Of a stretch of DNA of 35,258 nucleotides, positions 1 through 8,015 are shown in pieces. Under the pieces are notes generated by a model. It ran no database searches. It saw nothing but the letters and a program-made list of their open reading frames with translations, and was not told the DNA's origin. Positions within the stretch are counted from its first letter, which is position 1; the number at the start of each line of letters is the position of its first letter. This DNA comes from Candidatus Flavonifractor merdigallinarum. GTDB taxonomy: Bacteria; Bacillota; Clostridia; Oscillospirales; Oscillospiraceae. Both the position numbers and the translations under genes were made by a program. The DNA lies in NCBI GenBank assembly GCA_019115265.1, contig DXDX01000052.1, forward strand, positions 1 to 35,258, given 5' to 3'.

Positions 1-367
1 GCCGCAGCCGGTCGATCTCCTCATTTACAGCCGAGTCCTTTTCGATAAAGGTGTCGGTGTGGGGGATATAGGCCTCCGGCTGGTAGTAGTCATAGTAGGA
101 CACGAAATATTCCACCGCGTTGTTGGGGAAAAACTCCTTGAACTCGGCGCACAGCTGGGCGGCCAGGGTCTTGTTGTGGGCCAGCACCAGGGTGGGCCGC
201 TGCACCGCTTCAATGACCTTGGCCATGGTAAAGGTCTTGCCCGAGCCGGTGACTCCCAGCAGGGTCTGCTCGTCCAGGCCGTTTTCGATGCCCGCCGCCA
301 GGGCGGCAATGGCCTCCGGCTGGTCGCCGGCGGGCTGATAATCGCTGACTACTTCAAATTTCGGCAT
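1..367 (-). CDS. uvrB: Excinuclease ABC subunit B, N-terminal part (runs off window start)
   Basis: Reverse-strand reading from CAT at 365-367 gives [122 protein letters not shown], the characteristic UvrB N-terminus with Walker A. Confidence 0.95.
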   Translation of the reverse strand, partial: MPKFEVVSDYQPAGDQPEAIAALAAGIENGLDEQTLLGVTGSGKTFTMAKVIEAVQRPTLVLAHNKTLAAQLCAEFKEFFPNNAVEYFVSYYDYYQPEAYIPHTDTFIEKDSAVNEEIDRLR

Positions 368-432
368 ACCGTCACCTCACGCCCCCATTGTACCAAAACA
401 AATGTTCTAACGCAACAGAAACTTCCAAGCCC

Positions 433-1107
433 TCAGGGCTGGTAATAGCCGCTGTCCCGAAGGGAAACCATATCGTCGTCCACAAAGATCAGGTGGTCCA
501 CCAGGGTGATGCTCATGGCGCTCAGGATAGCGGCCAGGCTGTTGGTGGAGGCCAGATCCTCCGGGGAGGGAAGGGCCAGCCCGGACACGTGATTGTGAGC
601 CAGCACTACACCGGCGGCGTTGAGGGACAGGGCGGCCTCGGCGATGAGCCGGGTGGTGATGGCCACGGCGTTTACGTTGCCCTCGCCCAGCCTGCGCACG
701 CCCAGCACCTTGTGCTTGCCGTCCAGACAGAGCAGGCACAGCCGCTCGTTGCGGGCGCCGAAGAAATAGGGCCGCAGCAGGGCGCAGTAGTCCCTGGAGT
801 TCCGGGCGATGTCGTCCACCTGGGTGCGGACGGTGAGGTAACGGCCGGCCAGCTCCTTTACCACCTTGAAGAGGACGGCGGCGTGCTCCCCCACGCCCTT
901 GACCTTCTGCAGCTCCTCCGGGGTAGCGTCCAGCACCCCGGCCAGGGAGCCGAAGCGTTCCATCAGCTCGTGGGCCAGGGGATTGGTGTCGCTGCGGGGG
1001 TTGGCGTAAAAGAGCAGCAGCTCCAGGACCTTGTGGTCGGGAAAGGAGTCCGGCCGGGCCAGAAATTCAGTTTTCATGCGCTGACGGTGGCCGTCGTGGG
1101 TGCCCAT
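433..1107 (-). CDS. radC: RadC family (JAB/MPN domain) protein
   Basis: 224 aa ORF; HhH-like N-terminus (GVLDATPEELQKVKGVGEHAAVLFKVVKELA) and JAMM-type AHNHVSGLALPSPEDLASTNSL motif. Confidence 0.9.
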   Translation of the reverse strand: MGTHDGHRQRMKTEFLARPDSFPDHKVLELLLFYANPRSDTNPLAHELMERFGSLAGVLDATPEELQKVKGVGEHAAVLFKVVKELAGRYLTVRTQVDDIARNSRDYCALLRPYFFGARNERLCLLCLDGKHKVLGVRRLGEGNVNAVAITTRLIAEAALSLNAAGVVLAHNHVSGLALPSPEDLASTNSLAAILSAMSITLVDHLIFVDDDMVSLRDSGYYQP

Positions 1108-1130
1108 GGCCGGACCTCCTCCCTGTCAGT

Positions 1131-1802
1131 TTAGCGGGCGCCGTACTCCTTCAGGTAGGCCTCCATTCTGCCCTTCATCTCGTCGTCGATATACACCTTG
1201 CCGTCGATCTCCCGGTTGTGGAGGAAGGCGATGATCTCCTTCACGGTGACGATGGGGTGGACGGCGATGCCGTAGTCCTCCCGCAGCTCGTCCAGAGTGG
1301 AGCAGTCCCGGGTGCCCCGCTCCATCCGGTCCACGGAGACGATGAGGGCCTTCATGTTCACCTTGGCCACGTGTTTGAACAGCTCGATGGACTCCCGGAC
1401 GGCGGTACCGGCGGTGACCACGTCCTCCACGATCACCACGTTGTCCCCGTCCTGGGGCTTGTAGCCCACCATGGAGCCGCCCTCGCCGTGGTCTTTGACC
1501 TCCTTGCGGTTGAAACAGTAGGGCAGGTCCCGGTCGTAGTTGCGGTACAGGGAGGCGGCGGCAGTCACCGCCAGCGGAATCCCCTTGTAGGCGGGACCAA
1601 AGAGGCAGGTCACGCCGTCGGGCAGGTTCTCCTGGATACAGGCGGCGTAGTAGTCGCCCAGCTTGGCAGCCTGAGCGCCAGTCTTGTAGTTGCCGGTGTT
1701 GATGAAGTAGGGGGTCTTGCGGCCCGACTTGGTGGTAAAGTCCCCGAAGGTCAGCACGCCGGAGCGCACCATAAAGGTGATGAATTCTTCTTTGTAAGTC
1801 AT
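1131..1802 (-). CDS. pyrE: Orotate phosphoribosyltransferase
   Basis: MTYKEEFITFMVRSGVLTFGDFTTKSGRKTPYFINTGNYKTG... with PRPP-binding VVIVEDVVTAGTAVRESIEL. Start taken at the CAT at 1800-1802 (the longer ORF to 1949 lacks support). Confidence 0.92.
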   Translation of the reverse strand: MTYKEEFITFMVRSGVLTFGDFTTKSGRKTPYFINTGNYKTGAQAAKLGDYYAACIQENLPDGVTCLFGPAYKGIPLAVTAAASLYRNYDRDLPYCFNRKEVKDHGEGGSMVGYKPQDGDNVVIVEDVVTAGTAVRESIELFKHVAKVNMKALIVSVDRMERGTRDCSTLDELREDYGIAVHPIVTVKEIIAFLHNREIDGKVYIDDEMKGRMEAYLKEYGAR

Positions 1803-1835
1803 GGAACTCTCCCTCTCGATTGTGATATTCGGTAT

Positions 1836-1864
1836 ATTATACCACTTTACCCCCCTTCTTACAA
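1836..1864 (-). promoter_or_regulatory. Putative sigma70/A-type promoter of pyrE
   Basis: On the minus strand: TTGTAA - 17 nt - TATAAT (rc of 1859-1864 and 1836-1841), upstream of the pyrE start. Confidence 0.55.
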
Positions 1865-1910
1865 GGGGAGAAGGGCTTCTGAGGGAAAGAGTGCTCTGGA
1901 TAGACCGACA

Positions 1911-1946
1911 GCGGCCCCGGAACAGATGCATCCGTTCCGGGGCCGC
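1911..1946 (-). terminator. Stem-loop downstream of the blaR1-like gene (possible terminator, weak U-tract)
   Basis: GCGGCCCCGGAAC-AGATGCATCC-GTTCCGGGGCCGC: perfect 13-bp stem just 3' of the minus-strand gene ending at 1960. Confidence 0.45.
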
Positions 1947-1959
1947 CATGGATACCGTT

Positions 1960-3732
1960 TCATGATGCCGGCTGATAGGGGGTCATCCACAGCGCCTCCA
2001 CAATGGCGTTATCCACCACCGTCAGGCGCAGCAGGCAGTCCCCCTGGGAGTTTTCCAGCGGCTCTTCCCGGAATACTGAGCGCAGATACGCCTCCTCCGA
2101 GAACGTGGTCCCATTGTTGTACAGAGAAATAGGGGGCAGCATGGGGTTTTCCCCCAGAGAGAGGCTCCACCATCCATCCTCCCGCGCACTCCAGGTGCGT
2201 GTCACCTGGTCCACCGCCAGCGGCTGAAAGGTAAACGTCCGGCTCTCCCCGTCCCAGGTCCCGTACCGGGCCCACACCACCCCAGTCCAACGACTTCCAA
2301 AACAGGGGACCCAGCCCATTTCCGTCACCTCTCCCGCCTCATTTCGCTCACAGAAGAGAACAAGGGACTCCCCGCTCACCGACGGCCAGGCCAAAAATTC
2401 CGCCAAATTCCCGTTTCCGTCCCAATCCAGACGCACCTGACTGGCCAGATGGAGCGTCTCCTGAGGTAAATCCTCCGCCGTTCGGGCATAGAGCAGGCCG
2501 GAGCCGGTGGTCTCCACCCACAGCACCTCTATGGTACGCTCCTCCAAGTTATACCCCTGTAAGACACAGCCGCCCAAAAAGGACCAAATATCTGCCTCTT
2601 CCATGGTGATTTGGCTGCCCGGCTGGAGGGCAGTCTCCCCAACAGGCGGCTCACTGGCCGCCGGAATGGGAGTGACGCTGTCCTGGACCGCCGCCTGGGG
2701 CCCCTCCGAGCAGGAGGCCAGGGCGCTCCCCGCCAGTGCCAGCACAATAGCAACCGCAAGGACGCTCCGGCCCAGCGGGCGGTGCTTTCCGTCCACCAGG
2801 GCGGCAAAGCGCCGCCGCAGTCCCCCCATTCCCTGGGCAAAGCCGGTGGTGAGAGCCCCCTCCGCGCCGGCCCGGGCGGTCACAGTGTGCAGCAGGGCCA
2901 CGCCGTACCGCTGGCGGTATTCCAAATCCTTTCCCTCCAGCACTGCCTCGTCGCATGCCATCTCCAAATCCCGCTCACCCGCCCGGCGCAGCAGCCAGGC
3001 CAGGGGATTGAACCAGTGCAGGGCGTTGGCCACCAGCAAAAGCAGCTTGCGCCACAGGTCACCTCTGCCGCAGTGGGTATATTCGTGGAGGAGGGCGAAG
3101 TCCCGGTCCTCCCCCTCCATGCCCCGAGGCAGCACAATGGTGGGCTGGAGCCACCCCAGGAGCAGCGGGGTTTCCGCCGCCAAACACTCCACCACCGGAA
3201 TTCCCTCATACTGGCCCGCCGGGCGGCTCCACCGGCGCACCCGCTTGGCAAAGCGGAGGTAGGCCAGCGTGTGCCACAGCAGCATTCCTACCGCGCCCGC
3301 GGCCCACAGGAGAAACAACAGAGCGCCCACATTCAGGCTGTGCTCTGCGGCCCGGTCCACTCCGGCAGAAAATCCCGTTCCCTCCAGCGGGGCCAGGTCG
3401 GTACGGCTCTCCACACCGGTGTCCACCGTCCACTCTCCAGTCCCCAGCTCCAAATAGGTGACCTCGTCTCCCACACTCATCTCCATACTGTATTCCTCTG
3501 TTACAGGGGAATAGGCAGGCGTCTCACCCGGATCGGGGAAGGTCACATGCAGGGGGGACCACGGCCCGCTCCAGCTCCAGGGCAGTGCCAGACGGAGCGC
3601 CAGAACCAGCCACACCCAGCACCGCCACCGGGCGGAACAGAACCGCTCCAGCACCGGCCGCAGCAGCAACAGCAGCAAAATCACCGCGCTGGTGCCCAGG
3701 GACACCTCCAGCAGATGGGACAGCAGCGTCAT
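1960..3732 (-). CDS. BlaR1/MecR1-like M56 family peptidase, antirepressor/sensor
   Basis: 590 aa; multiple N-terminal TM helices (VILLLLLLRPVLERF...RCWVWLVLALRLALP), zinc motif LLHEYTHCGRGDLWRK, FNPLAWLLRRAGERDLEMACDEAVL typical of M56 peptidases; next to a BlaI-like gene. Confidence 0.9.
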   Translation of the reverse strand: MTLLSHLLEVSLGTSAVILLLLLLRPVLERFCSARWRCWVWLVLALRLALPWSWSGPWSPLHVTFPDPGETPAYSPVTEEYSMEMSVGDEVTYLELGTGEWTVDTGVESRTDLAPLEGTGFSAGVDRAAEHSLNVGALLFLLWAAGAVGMLLWHTLAYLRFAKRVRRWSRPAGQYEGIPVVECLAAETPLLLGWLQPTIVLPRGMEGEDRDFALLHEYTHCGRGDLWRKLLLLVANALHWFNPLAWLLRRAGERDLEMACDEAVLEGKDLEYRQRYGVALLHTVTARAGAEGALTTGFAQGMGGLRRRFAALVDGKHRPLGRSVLAVAIVLALAGSALASCSEGPQAAVQDSVTPIPAASEPPVGETALQPGSQITMEEADIWSFLGGCVLQGYNLEERTIEVLWVETTGSGLLYARTAEDLPQETLHLASQVRLDWDGNGNLAEFLAWPSVSGESLVLFCERNEAGEVTEMGWVPCFGSRWTGVVWARYGTWDGESRTFTFQPLAVDQVTRTWSAREDGWWSLSLGENPMLPPISLYNNGTTFSEEAYLRSVFREEPLENSQGDCLLRLTVVDNAIVEALWMTPYQPAS

Positions 3733-4109
3733 TTTCCCTTCCCTCCCTTCAAAATCTCCTCCAGCTCCGCCACATCCTTGGGGGAGATGGAGCGGCTCTC
3801 CATCAGCGCGGCCACCAGACTAGGCAGGGAGCCGCCGTGGAGCTTTTGGAAAAAGCGCCCGCTCTCGGCGGCCAGGTACTCCCGCTCCCCCACCAGCGGG
3901 CGGTAGTAGTTGGTCCGCCCCTCCTTCTGGGCGGCCACAAACCCCCGCTCCTCCAAGCGGGAGAGGAGCTTCAGCAGGGTGGGCAGCCGCCAGTGCCGCC
4001 CGGCCAGCTTTTCCATCAGCTGGGCCGAGGTGACGGGGTAGTCCTCCATCTGCCACAGGGCCTGCATCACCTCCAGTTCAGCGTCCGGCAGGCGATTTTC
4101 ACGGCTCAT
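3729..4109 (-). CDS. BlaI/MecI/CopY family transcriptional repressor
   Basis: MSRENRLPDAELEVMQALWQMEDYPVTSAQLMEKLAGRHWRLPTLLKLLSRLEERGFVAAQKEGRTNYYRPLV..., winged helix of the BlaI family; 4-bp overlap with the downstream M56 gene. Start at 4109 is preferred to 4127 because AAAGGA lies just upstream. Confidence 0.9.
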   Translation of the reverse strand: MSRENRLPDAELEVMQALWQMEDYPVTSAQLMEKLAGRHWRLPTLLKLLSRLEERGFVAAQKEGRTNYYRPLVGEREYLAAESGRFFQKLHGGSLPSLVAALMESRSISPKDVAELEEILKGGKGK

Positions 4110-4125
4110 ATCCTCACATCCTTTC

Positions 4126-4177
4126 ATTAGACATTTGTCTTTTTTCTTATTTTACAATTGTCTAATCAGAAAGTCAA
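4126..4177 (-). promoter_or_regulatory. blaI-like promoter with two candidate BlaI operator half-palindromes
   Basis: Minus strand TTGACT (rc 4172-4177) - 17 nt - TAAAAT (rc 4149-4154). ATTAGACATTTGTCT at 4126-4140 and the inverted ACAATTGTCTAAT at 4154-4166; MecI/BlaI/CopY-family operators carry TACA/TGTA-type dyads. Confidence 0.65.
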
Positions 4178-4226
4178 GTAAAACCTCCCCCAGCGGATTC
4201 CGCTGGGGGAGGCTCAGCTGGAATAT

Positions 4227-5150
4227 TCAGCTCTTTTCCTCTTTGTCCCGCACATACATCTGCTTCACATGGGGCAGATTGGTGGGGCGGATGTCCAGCT
4301 CAAAGCGCTCCAGGGACTTAAAGAGCTGGCTCAACTTGGAGAAGCCGAAGTTGCGGGGGTCAAAGTCGGGCTGTTTTTTCACCAGAAGATTGCCCACATC
4401 CCCCATGAGGGCGTACCCGTCCTCGTCGGCCACACTCTCCACCGAGTCGGCCAGCAGCTCCACCACCGTCATGGGCACACCGCTCTCCACCTCCGGTTCG
4501 GCGGGCTTGGCCTGCTTTTTGGCGGTACGCTTGGCGGGCTTGGTCTCGCTGGCCTTGCGGCTCTCGGCAGTTTTCTCCGCCTTCCCCGCCTCGGCCTTGG
4601 CCGCCGCCTCCGCCTTTTCCTTTTTCTCCCGCTCCAGACGGGCCTTTTCCGCCTTCTCCTTCTCCAGGCGCTGCTCGGCGGCCCGGGCGGCGGCGCGGGC
4701 CTTCTCCCCGGCTGCCCGGATGACCTCGATGTAGATAAACTTGTCGCAGGCCACAATGAAGGGGGCGGGGGTTTTGCGCTCCCCCATGCCGTAGACCGTC
4801 ATTCCCGCCTCCCGCAGACGGGTGGCCAGGCGGGTAAAGTCGCTGTCGCTGCTCACCAGCACAAAGCCGTCCACCCGCCCGGAGTAGAGAATGTCCATGG
4901 CGTCAATAATCATCGCGGAGTCGGTGGCGTTCTTGCCGGTGGTGTAGGCGTACTGCTGGACTGGGCTGATGGCATTTTCCAGCAGCAGAGGCTTCCAGGT
5001 GCTCATATTGGGGCTGGTCCAGTCCCCGTAAATCCGCTTGATGGTGGGGGTGCCGTGAACCGCCACTTCCGCCATCACATCCTTGATGGCGGAGCGGGGG
5101 GCGTTGTCGGCGTCAATAAGGACCGCCAGGCGCAGTTCCGCCCGCTCCAT
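4227..5150 (-). CDS. NYN (PIN-like nuclease) domain protein with C-terminal OST-HTH/LOTUS-like domain
   Basis: LAVLIDADNAPRSAIKDVMAEVAVHGTPTIKRIYGDW...DSAMIIDAMDILYSGRVDGFVLVSSDSDFTRLATRLREAGMTVYGMGERKTPAPFIVACDKFIYIE is a LabA/NYN signature; the C-terminus (VVELLADSVESVADEDGYALMGDVGNLLVKKQPDFDPRNFGFSKLSQLFKSLERFEL) resembles OST-HTH. Confidence 0.88.
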   Translation of the reverse strand: MERAELRLAVLIDADNAPRSAIKDVMAEVAVHGTPTIKRIYGDWTSPNMSTWKPLLLENAISPVQQYAYTTGKNATDSAMIIDAMDILYSGRVDGFVLVSSDSDFTRLATRLREAGMTVYGMGERKTPAPFIVACDKFIYIEVIRAAGEKARAAARAAEQRLEKEKAEKARLEREKKEKAEAAAKAEAGKAEKTAESRKASETKPAKRTAKKQAKPAEPEVESGVPMTVVELLADSVESVADEDGYALMGDVGNLLVKKQPDFDPRNFGFSKLSQLFKSLERFELDIRPTNLPHVKQMYVRDKEEKS

Positions 5151-5342
5151 CAGCGTTTCCCCCACAGTTCAAAAGCCCGGTGGGCCCCAAAAAATCTCAT
5201 GCGAATTCCTCCTCGTATTTTGGATGTCTTTTCTTCCCGAAAGATTCCGGTCGAATCCTGCAATCCGACTTATGATGTGTCTGAGTTTCAAAATCCCTCC
5301 GCGCCCTCAGACGCGCGCTTGGAATCCTGTGCAATTCGCTCC

Positions 5343-5370
5343 TTGCGCTCTGACATCAGAAGACTATAAT
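5343..5370 (+). promoter_or_regulatory. Putative promoter of the cstA-like gene
   Basis: TTGCGC - 16 nt - TATAAT. Confidence 0.45.
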
Positions 5371-5488
5371 AGAGCCGCAAATAAAGGGGAGCGAGGCGGC
5401 CGCTCCCTCCCCTTTGTGCGCCCTGCGTCGGAGACAGCCTGCTGCCGACCATGCCGAGTCCTAGACACGAGACACAGGAGGGATTTTC

Positions 5489-6952
5489 GTGATCAGTTTT
5501 CTTATCGCATTGGTACTTCTTGTGGTAGGCTTTTTTACCTACGGCAAGTTGATTGAGCGTGTGTTCCACATTGATGAGCGCAAGACCCCCGCACTGGCCC
5601 ACCCGGACGGGGTAGACTATGTGCCCATGAAAACCTGGCGGGTCTTTCTGATCCAGCTCTTGAATATCGCGGGTCTGGGTCCCATCTATGGCGCGCTGGC
5701 CGGCGCATGCTGGGGCCCGAAGGTATATCTGTGGATTGTGTTCGGCACCATCCTGGGCGGCGGCGTCCACGATTTTCTCTCCGGTATGATGAGCGAGCGC
5801 CACGACGGTGCCTCCATCTCGGAGATTGTGGGTCTCTACATGGGTAAGGTGATGACCTTTATCATGCGCATCTTCTCCGTGGTGCTGCTGATGATGGTGG
5901 GCGTCAACTTCTCCGTTGGCCCGGCCAACCTCATCGCCAGTATGACGCCCGAGGCGCTCGGCACCGCATTCTGGTTGGCGGTGATTCTGCTGTATTATAT
6001 GCTGGCCACGTTCCTGCCCATTGATAAAATCATCGGCAAGCTCTACCCCGTCTTTGGCATCTGTCTGATTATTATGGCCCTGGGCGTGGGCGGCGCTATT
6101 CTCCTGCTCCCCCAGTATCAGATGCCTGAGCTGTGGGACTCCATGGCCATTGTCCATCCGAAGGGCTATCCCATGTGGGCCATGATGTTCGTCACCGTCG
6201 CCTGCGGCGCGGTATCCGGCTTCCACGCCACCCAGTCCCCCATGATGGCCCGGTGCATGACCTCCGAGCGGGAGGGGCGCACTATCTTCTACGGCGCCAT
6301 GGTGGCGGAGGGCGTCATCGCCCTCATCTGGGCCGCCGCCGGTGTGACCTTCTATAACGGTGTGGGCCCCCTCCAGAACGCGCTGGACTCCCTTACCCAG
6401 GGCGGCGTTGTGAAAGACATCTGCATCACCCTGCTGGGCCCCGTGGGCGGCATCCTGGCCATTATCGGAGTGGTGGCCTGCCCCATCACCTCGGGCGATA
6501 CCGCCTTCCGCTCGGCCCGTCTCACCATTGCCGACTGGTTCCACCTGGACCAGTCCAATGTGGGCAAACGGGCGGCGCTGTCTGTCCCGCTGCTGGCCAT
6601 CGGCGCGGTGATTGCCACCGCGCTGCCCTGGGACATTCTGTGGCGGTACTTCTCCTGGTCCAACCAGACGCTGGCCATGCTGGTCCTCTGGACCGGCGCG
6701 GTGTTCCTTCATAAGCACGGTTTCCCGCCCATTGCCTGTCTGATGGCGGCATTTCCCGCCACCTTTATGTCGGCGGTGTCCATCACCTACTTCTTCCAGG
6801 CCTCGGAGTGCCTGAATCTGTCCACCGCCATCGCCTACCCGGTGGGTATTGTGGCCGCGCTGGCCTTTCTGGCTATCTTCGTGTGGCGCACGCTCTTCCT
6901 GCACAAGGACGATGTCAACCATGAGCTGATTGCCGCCATGCAAAAGCAATAA
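5489..6952 (+). CDS. cstA: Carbon starvation CstA-family transporter (short form)
   Basis: 487 aa polytopic protein; GAVSGFHATQSPMMARCMTSEREGRTIFYGAMVAEGVIALIWAAAG and ITSGDTAFRSARLTIADW are CstA-family motifs. GTG start preceded by AGGAGG. Confidence 0.9.
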   Translation: MISFLIALVLLVVGFFTYGKLIERVFHIDERKTPALAHPDGVDYVPMKTWRVFLIQLLNIAGLGPIYGALAGACWGPKVYLWIVFGTILGGGVHDFLSGMMSERHDGASISEIVGLYMGKVMTFIMRIFSVVLLMMVGVNFSVGPANLIASMTPEALGTAFWLAVILLYYMLATFLPIDKIIGKLYPVFGICLIIMALGVGGAILLLPQYQMPELWDSMAIVHPKGYPMWAMMFVTVACGAVSGFHATQSPMMARCMTSEREGRTIFYGAMVAEGVIALIWAAAGVTFYNGVGPLQNALDSLTQGGVVKDICITLLGPVGGILAIIGVVACPITSGDTAFRSARLTIADWFHLDQSNVGKRAALSVPLLAIGAVIATALPWDILWRYFSWSNQTLAMLVLWTGAVFLHKHGFPPIACLMAAFPATFMSAVSITYFFQASECLNLSTAIAYPVGIVAALAFLAIFVWRTLFLHKDDVNHELIAAMQKQ

Positions 6953-6964
6953 AGCCGCACAGGG

Positions 6965-6999
6965 CGGGACGCAGATCGGTGGATCTGCGTCCCGTTTTT
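6965..6999 (+). terminator. Intrinsic terminator after cstA
   Basis: CGGGACGCAGATC-GGTG-GATCTGCGTCCCG followed by TTTTT: 13-bp perfect stem, tetraloop, U-tract. Confidence 0.9.
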
Positions 7000-7857
7000 A
7001 TCCCAGCGCCATCCGCGCTGCTGTATACAGGAAAGCCAGCACCACGCCGCCCTTCCGCCACCATCCACGCACTGGGACGGTATCCGCCGCCAGAGGCCAC
7101 CCTCTCCACAGGGGCCAGGCCAGGGCGCACCCGGCCAGCAGGAGGAGCAGCGTCACGCCCTCTCCCACTCTCCCCAGCCGGGGGAGAAGCAGGGCGGCGG
7201 CATTCACCCCCATATGGAGCAGCACGCAGCACCACAGCCGCCCGGTGCACAGGGCCACATAGCCCAGCATCAGCCCGCCCACCAGGGCATAGAGGAGCTG
7301 GTTGGGGCTGCCGTGGCTCAGGGCAAAGCACAGAGCGCTGGCCACCACTGCCCCCCGCTCCCCCAGCGGGGCAAGGCGGCGGAGCATCGCCCCCCGAAAG
7401 AGCCACTCCTCCGCCAGAGGGGCCAGTAGGACGGTCTGCACCGCAGTCAGCGCCGGGGGATAGGAAAAAACCGCAGCGGACGCCGGTTCAGCGCCGCTCA
7501 CCGCCTGCGCCAGCGCCGCCCCCAAGAGGGTGATCAGGTTGGCCAAATACAGCAGTCCGGGCAGCACAATGGCGCAGCACAGCAGCTCTCTCCCATGCAG
7601 CGGGGGGTGCTCCGGCCTGGACGGGGCAGGCACCTGCGCCATAGCCCATAGGGCCAGTGGGAGCCCCACGCCATAGCTGGACAGCACATTCACCGTCCAC
7701 CAAAGCGCGGGCGCGTTCCAGAAGTCCCCTGTCCATTGAAGAAGTGCGCTCTGGAGCAGCAGGGCGCACACATCCCGCCCCAGGGTCCACCCCAGCAGAG
7801 CCCAGCCCGCCGCGGCCACACAGGCCAGAGCGGACGGGCTGATTTTTTCCTCCACCG
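6998..7857 (-). CDS. CPBP family intramembrane metalloprotease
   Basis: LLAPLAEEWLFRGAMLRRLAPLGERGAVVASALCFALSHGSPNQLLYALVGGLMLGY: EExxxR and HxxxN-type motifs of the CPBP (Abi/Rce1-like) family. Start uncertain; GTG at 7857 suggested. Confidence 0.85.
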
Positions 7858-7942
7858 GCCGGCTCCCCCCTTCTCCTTGCGCTGCAAAGGACACGCTCTG
7901 ATTATAACAGATTTTGCCCTCCCTGTATACTCTGTCAACATC

Positions 7943-7970
7943 TTGCTTAAAATTTTTACTGTGGTACAAT
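7943..7970 (+). promoter_or_regulatory. Putative promoter of nrdJ
   Basis: TTGCTT - 16 nt - TACAAT, about 45 bp before the nrdJ ATG. Confidence 0.5.
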
Positions 7971-8015
7971 ATCTGGTGCCTATATCCACAAATGAGAGGA
8001 AAGGGAGCGCGCAAC

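Noticed and set aside
1831-1843. GGTATATTATACC palindrome upstream of pyrE
   Set aside because: Overlaps the -10 box and is short; self-symmetry of TATAAT-like sequence makes chance likely.
5240-5275. tRNA T-arm-like string (TTCCGGTCGAATCC)
   Set aside because: No acceptor, D or anticodon arms could be assembled around it; likely coincidental.
5288-6949. 553-aa minus-strand ORF opposite cstA
   Set aside because: Antisense shadow ORF; His/Gly-rich translation without domain signatures.
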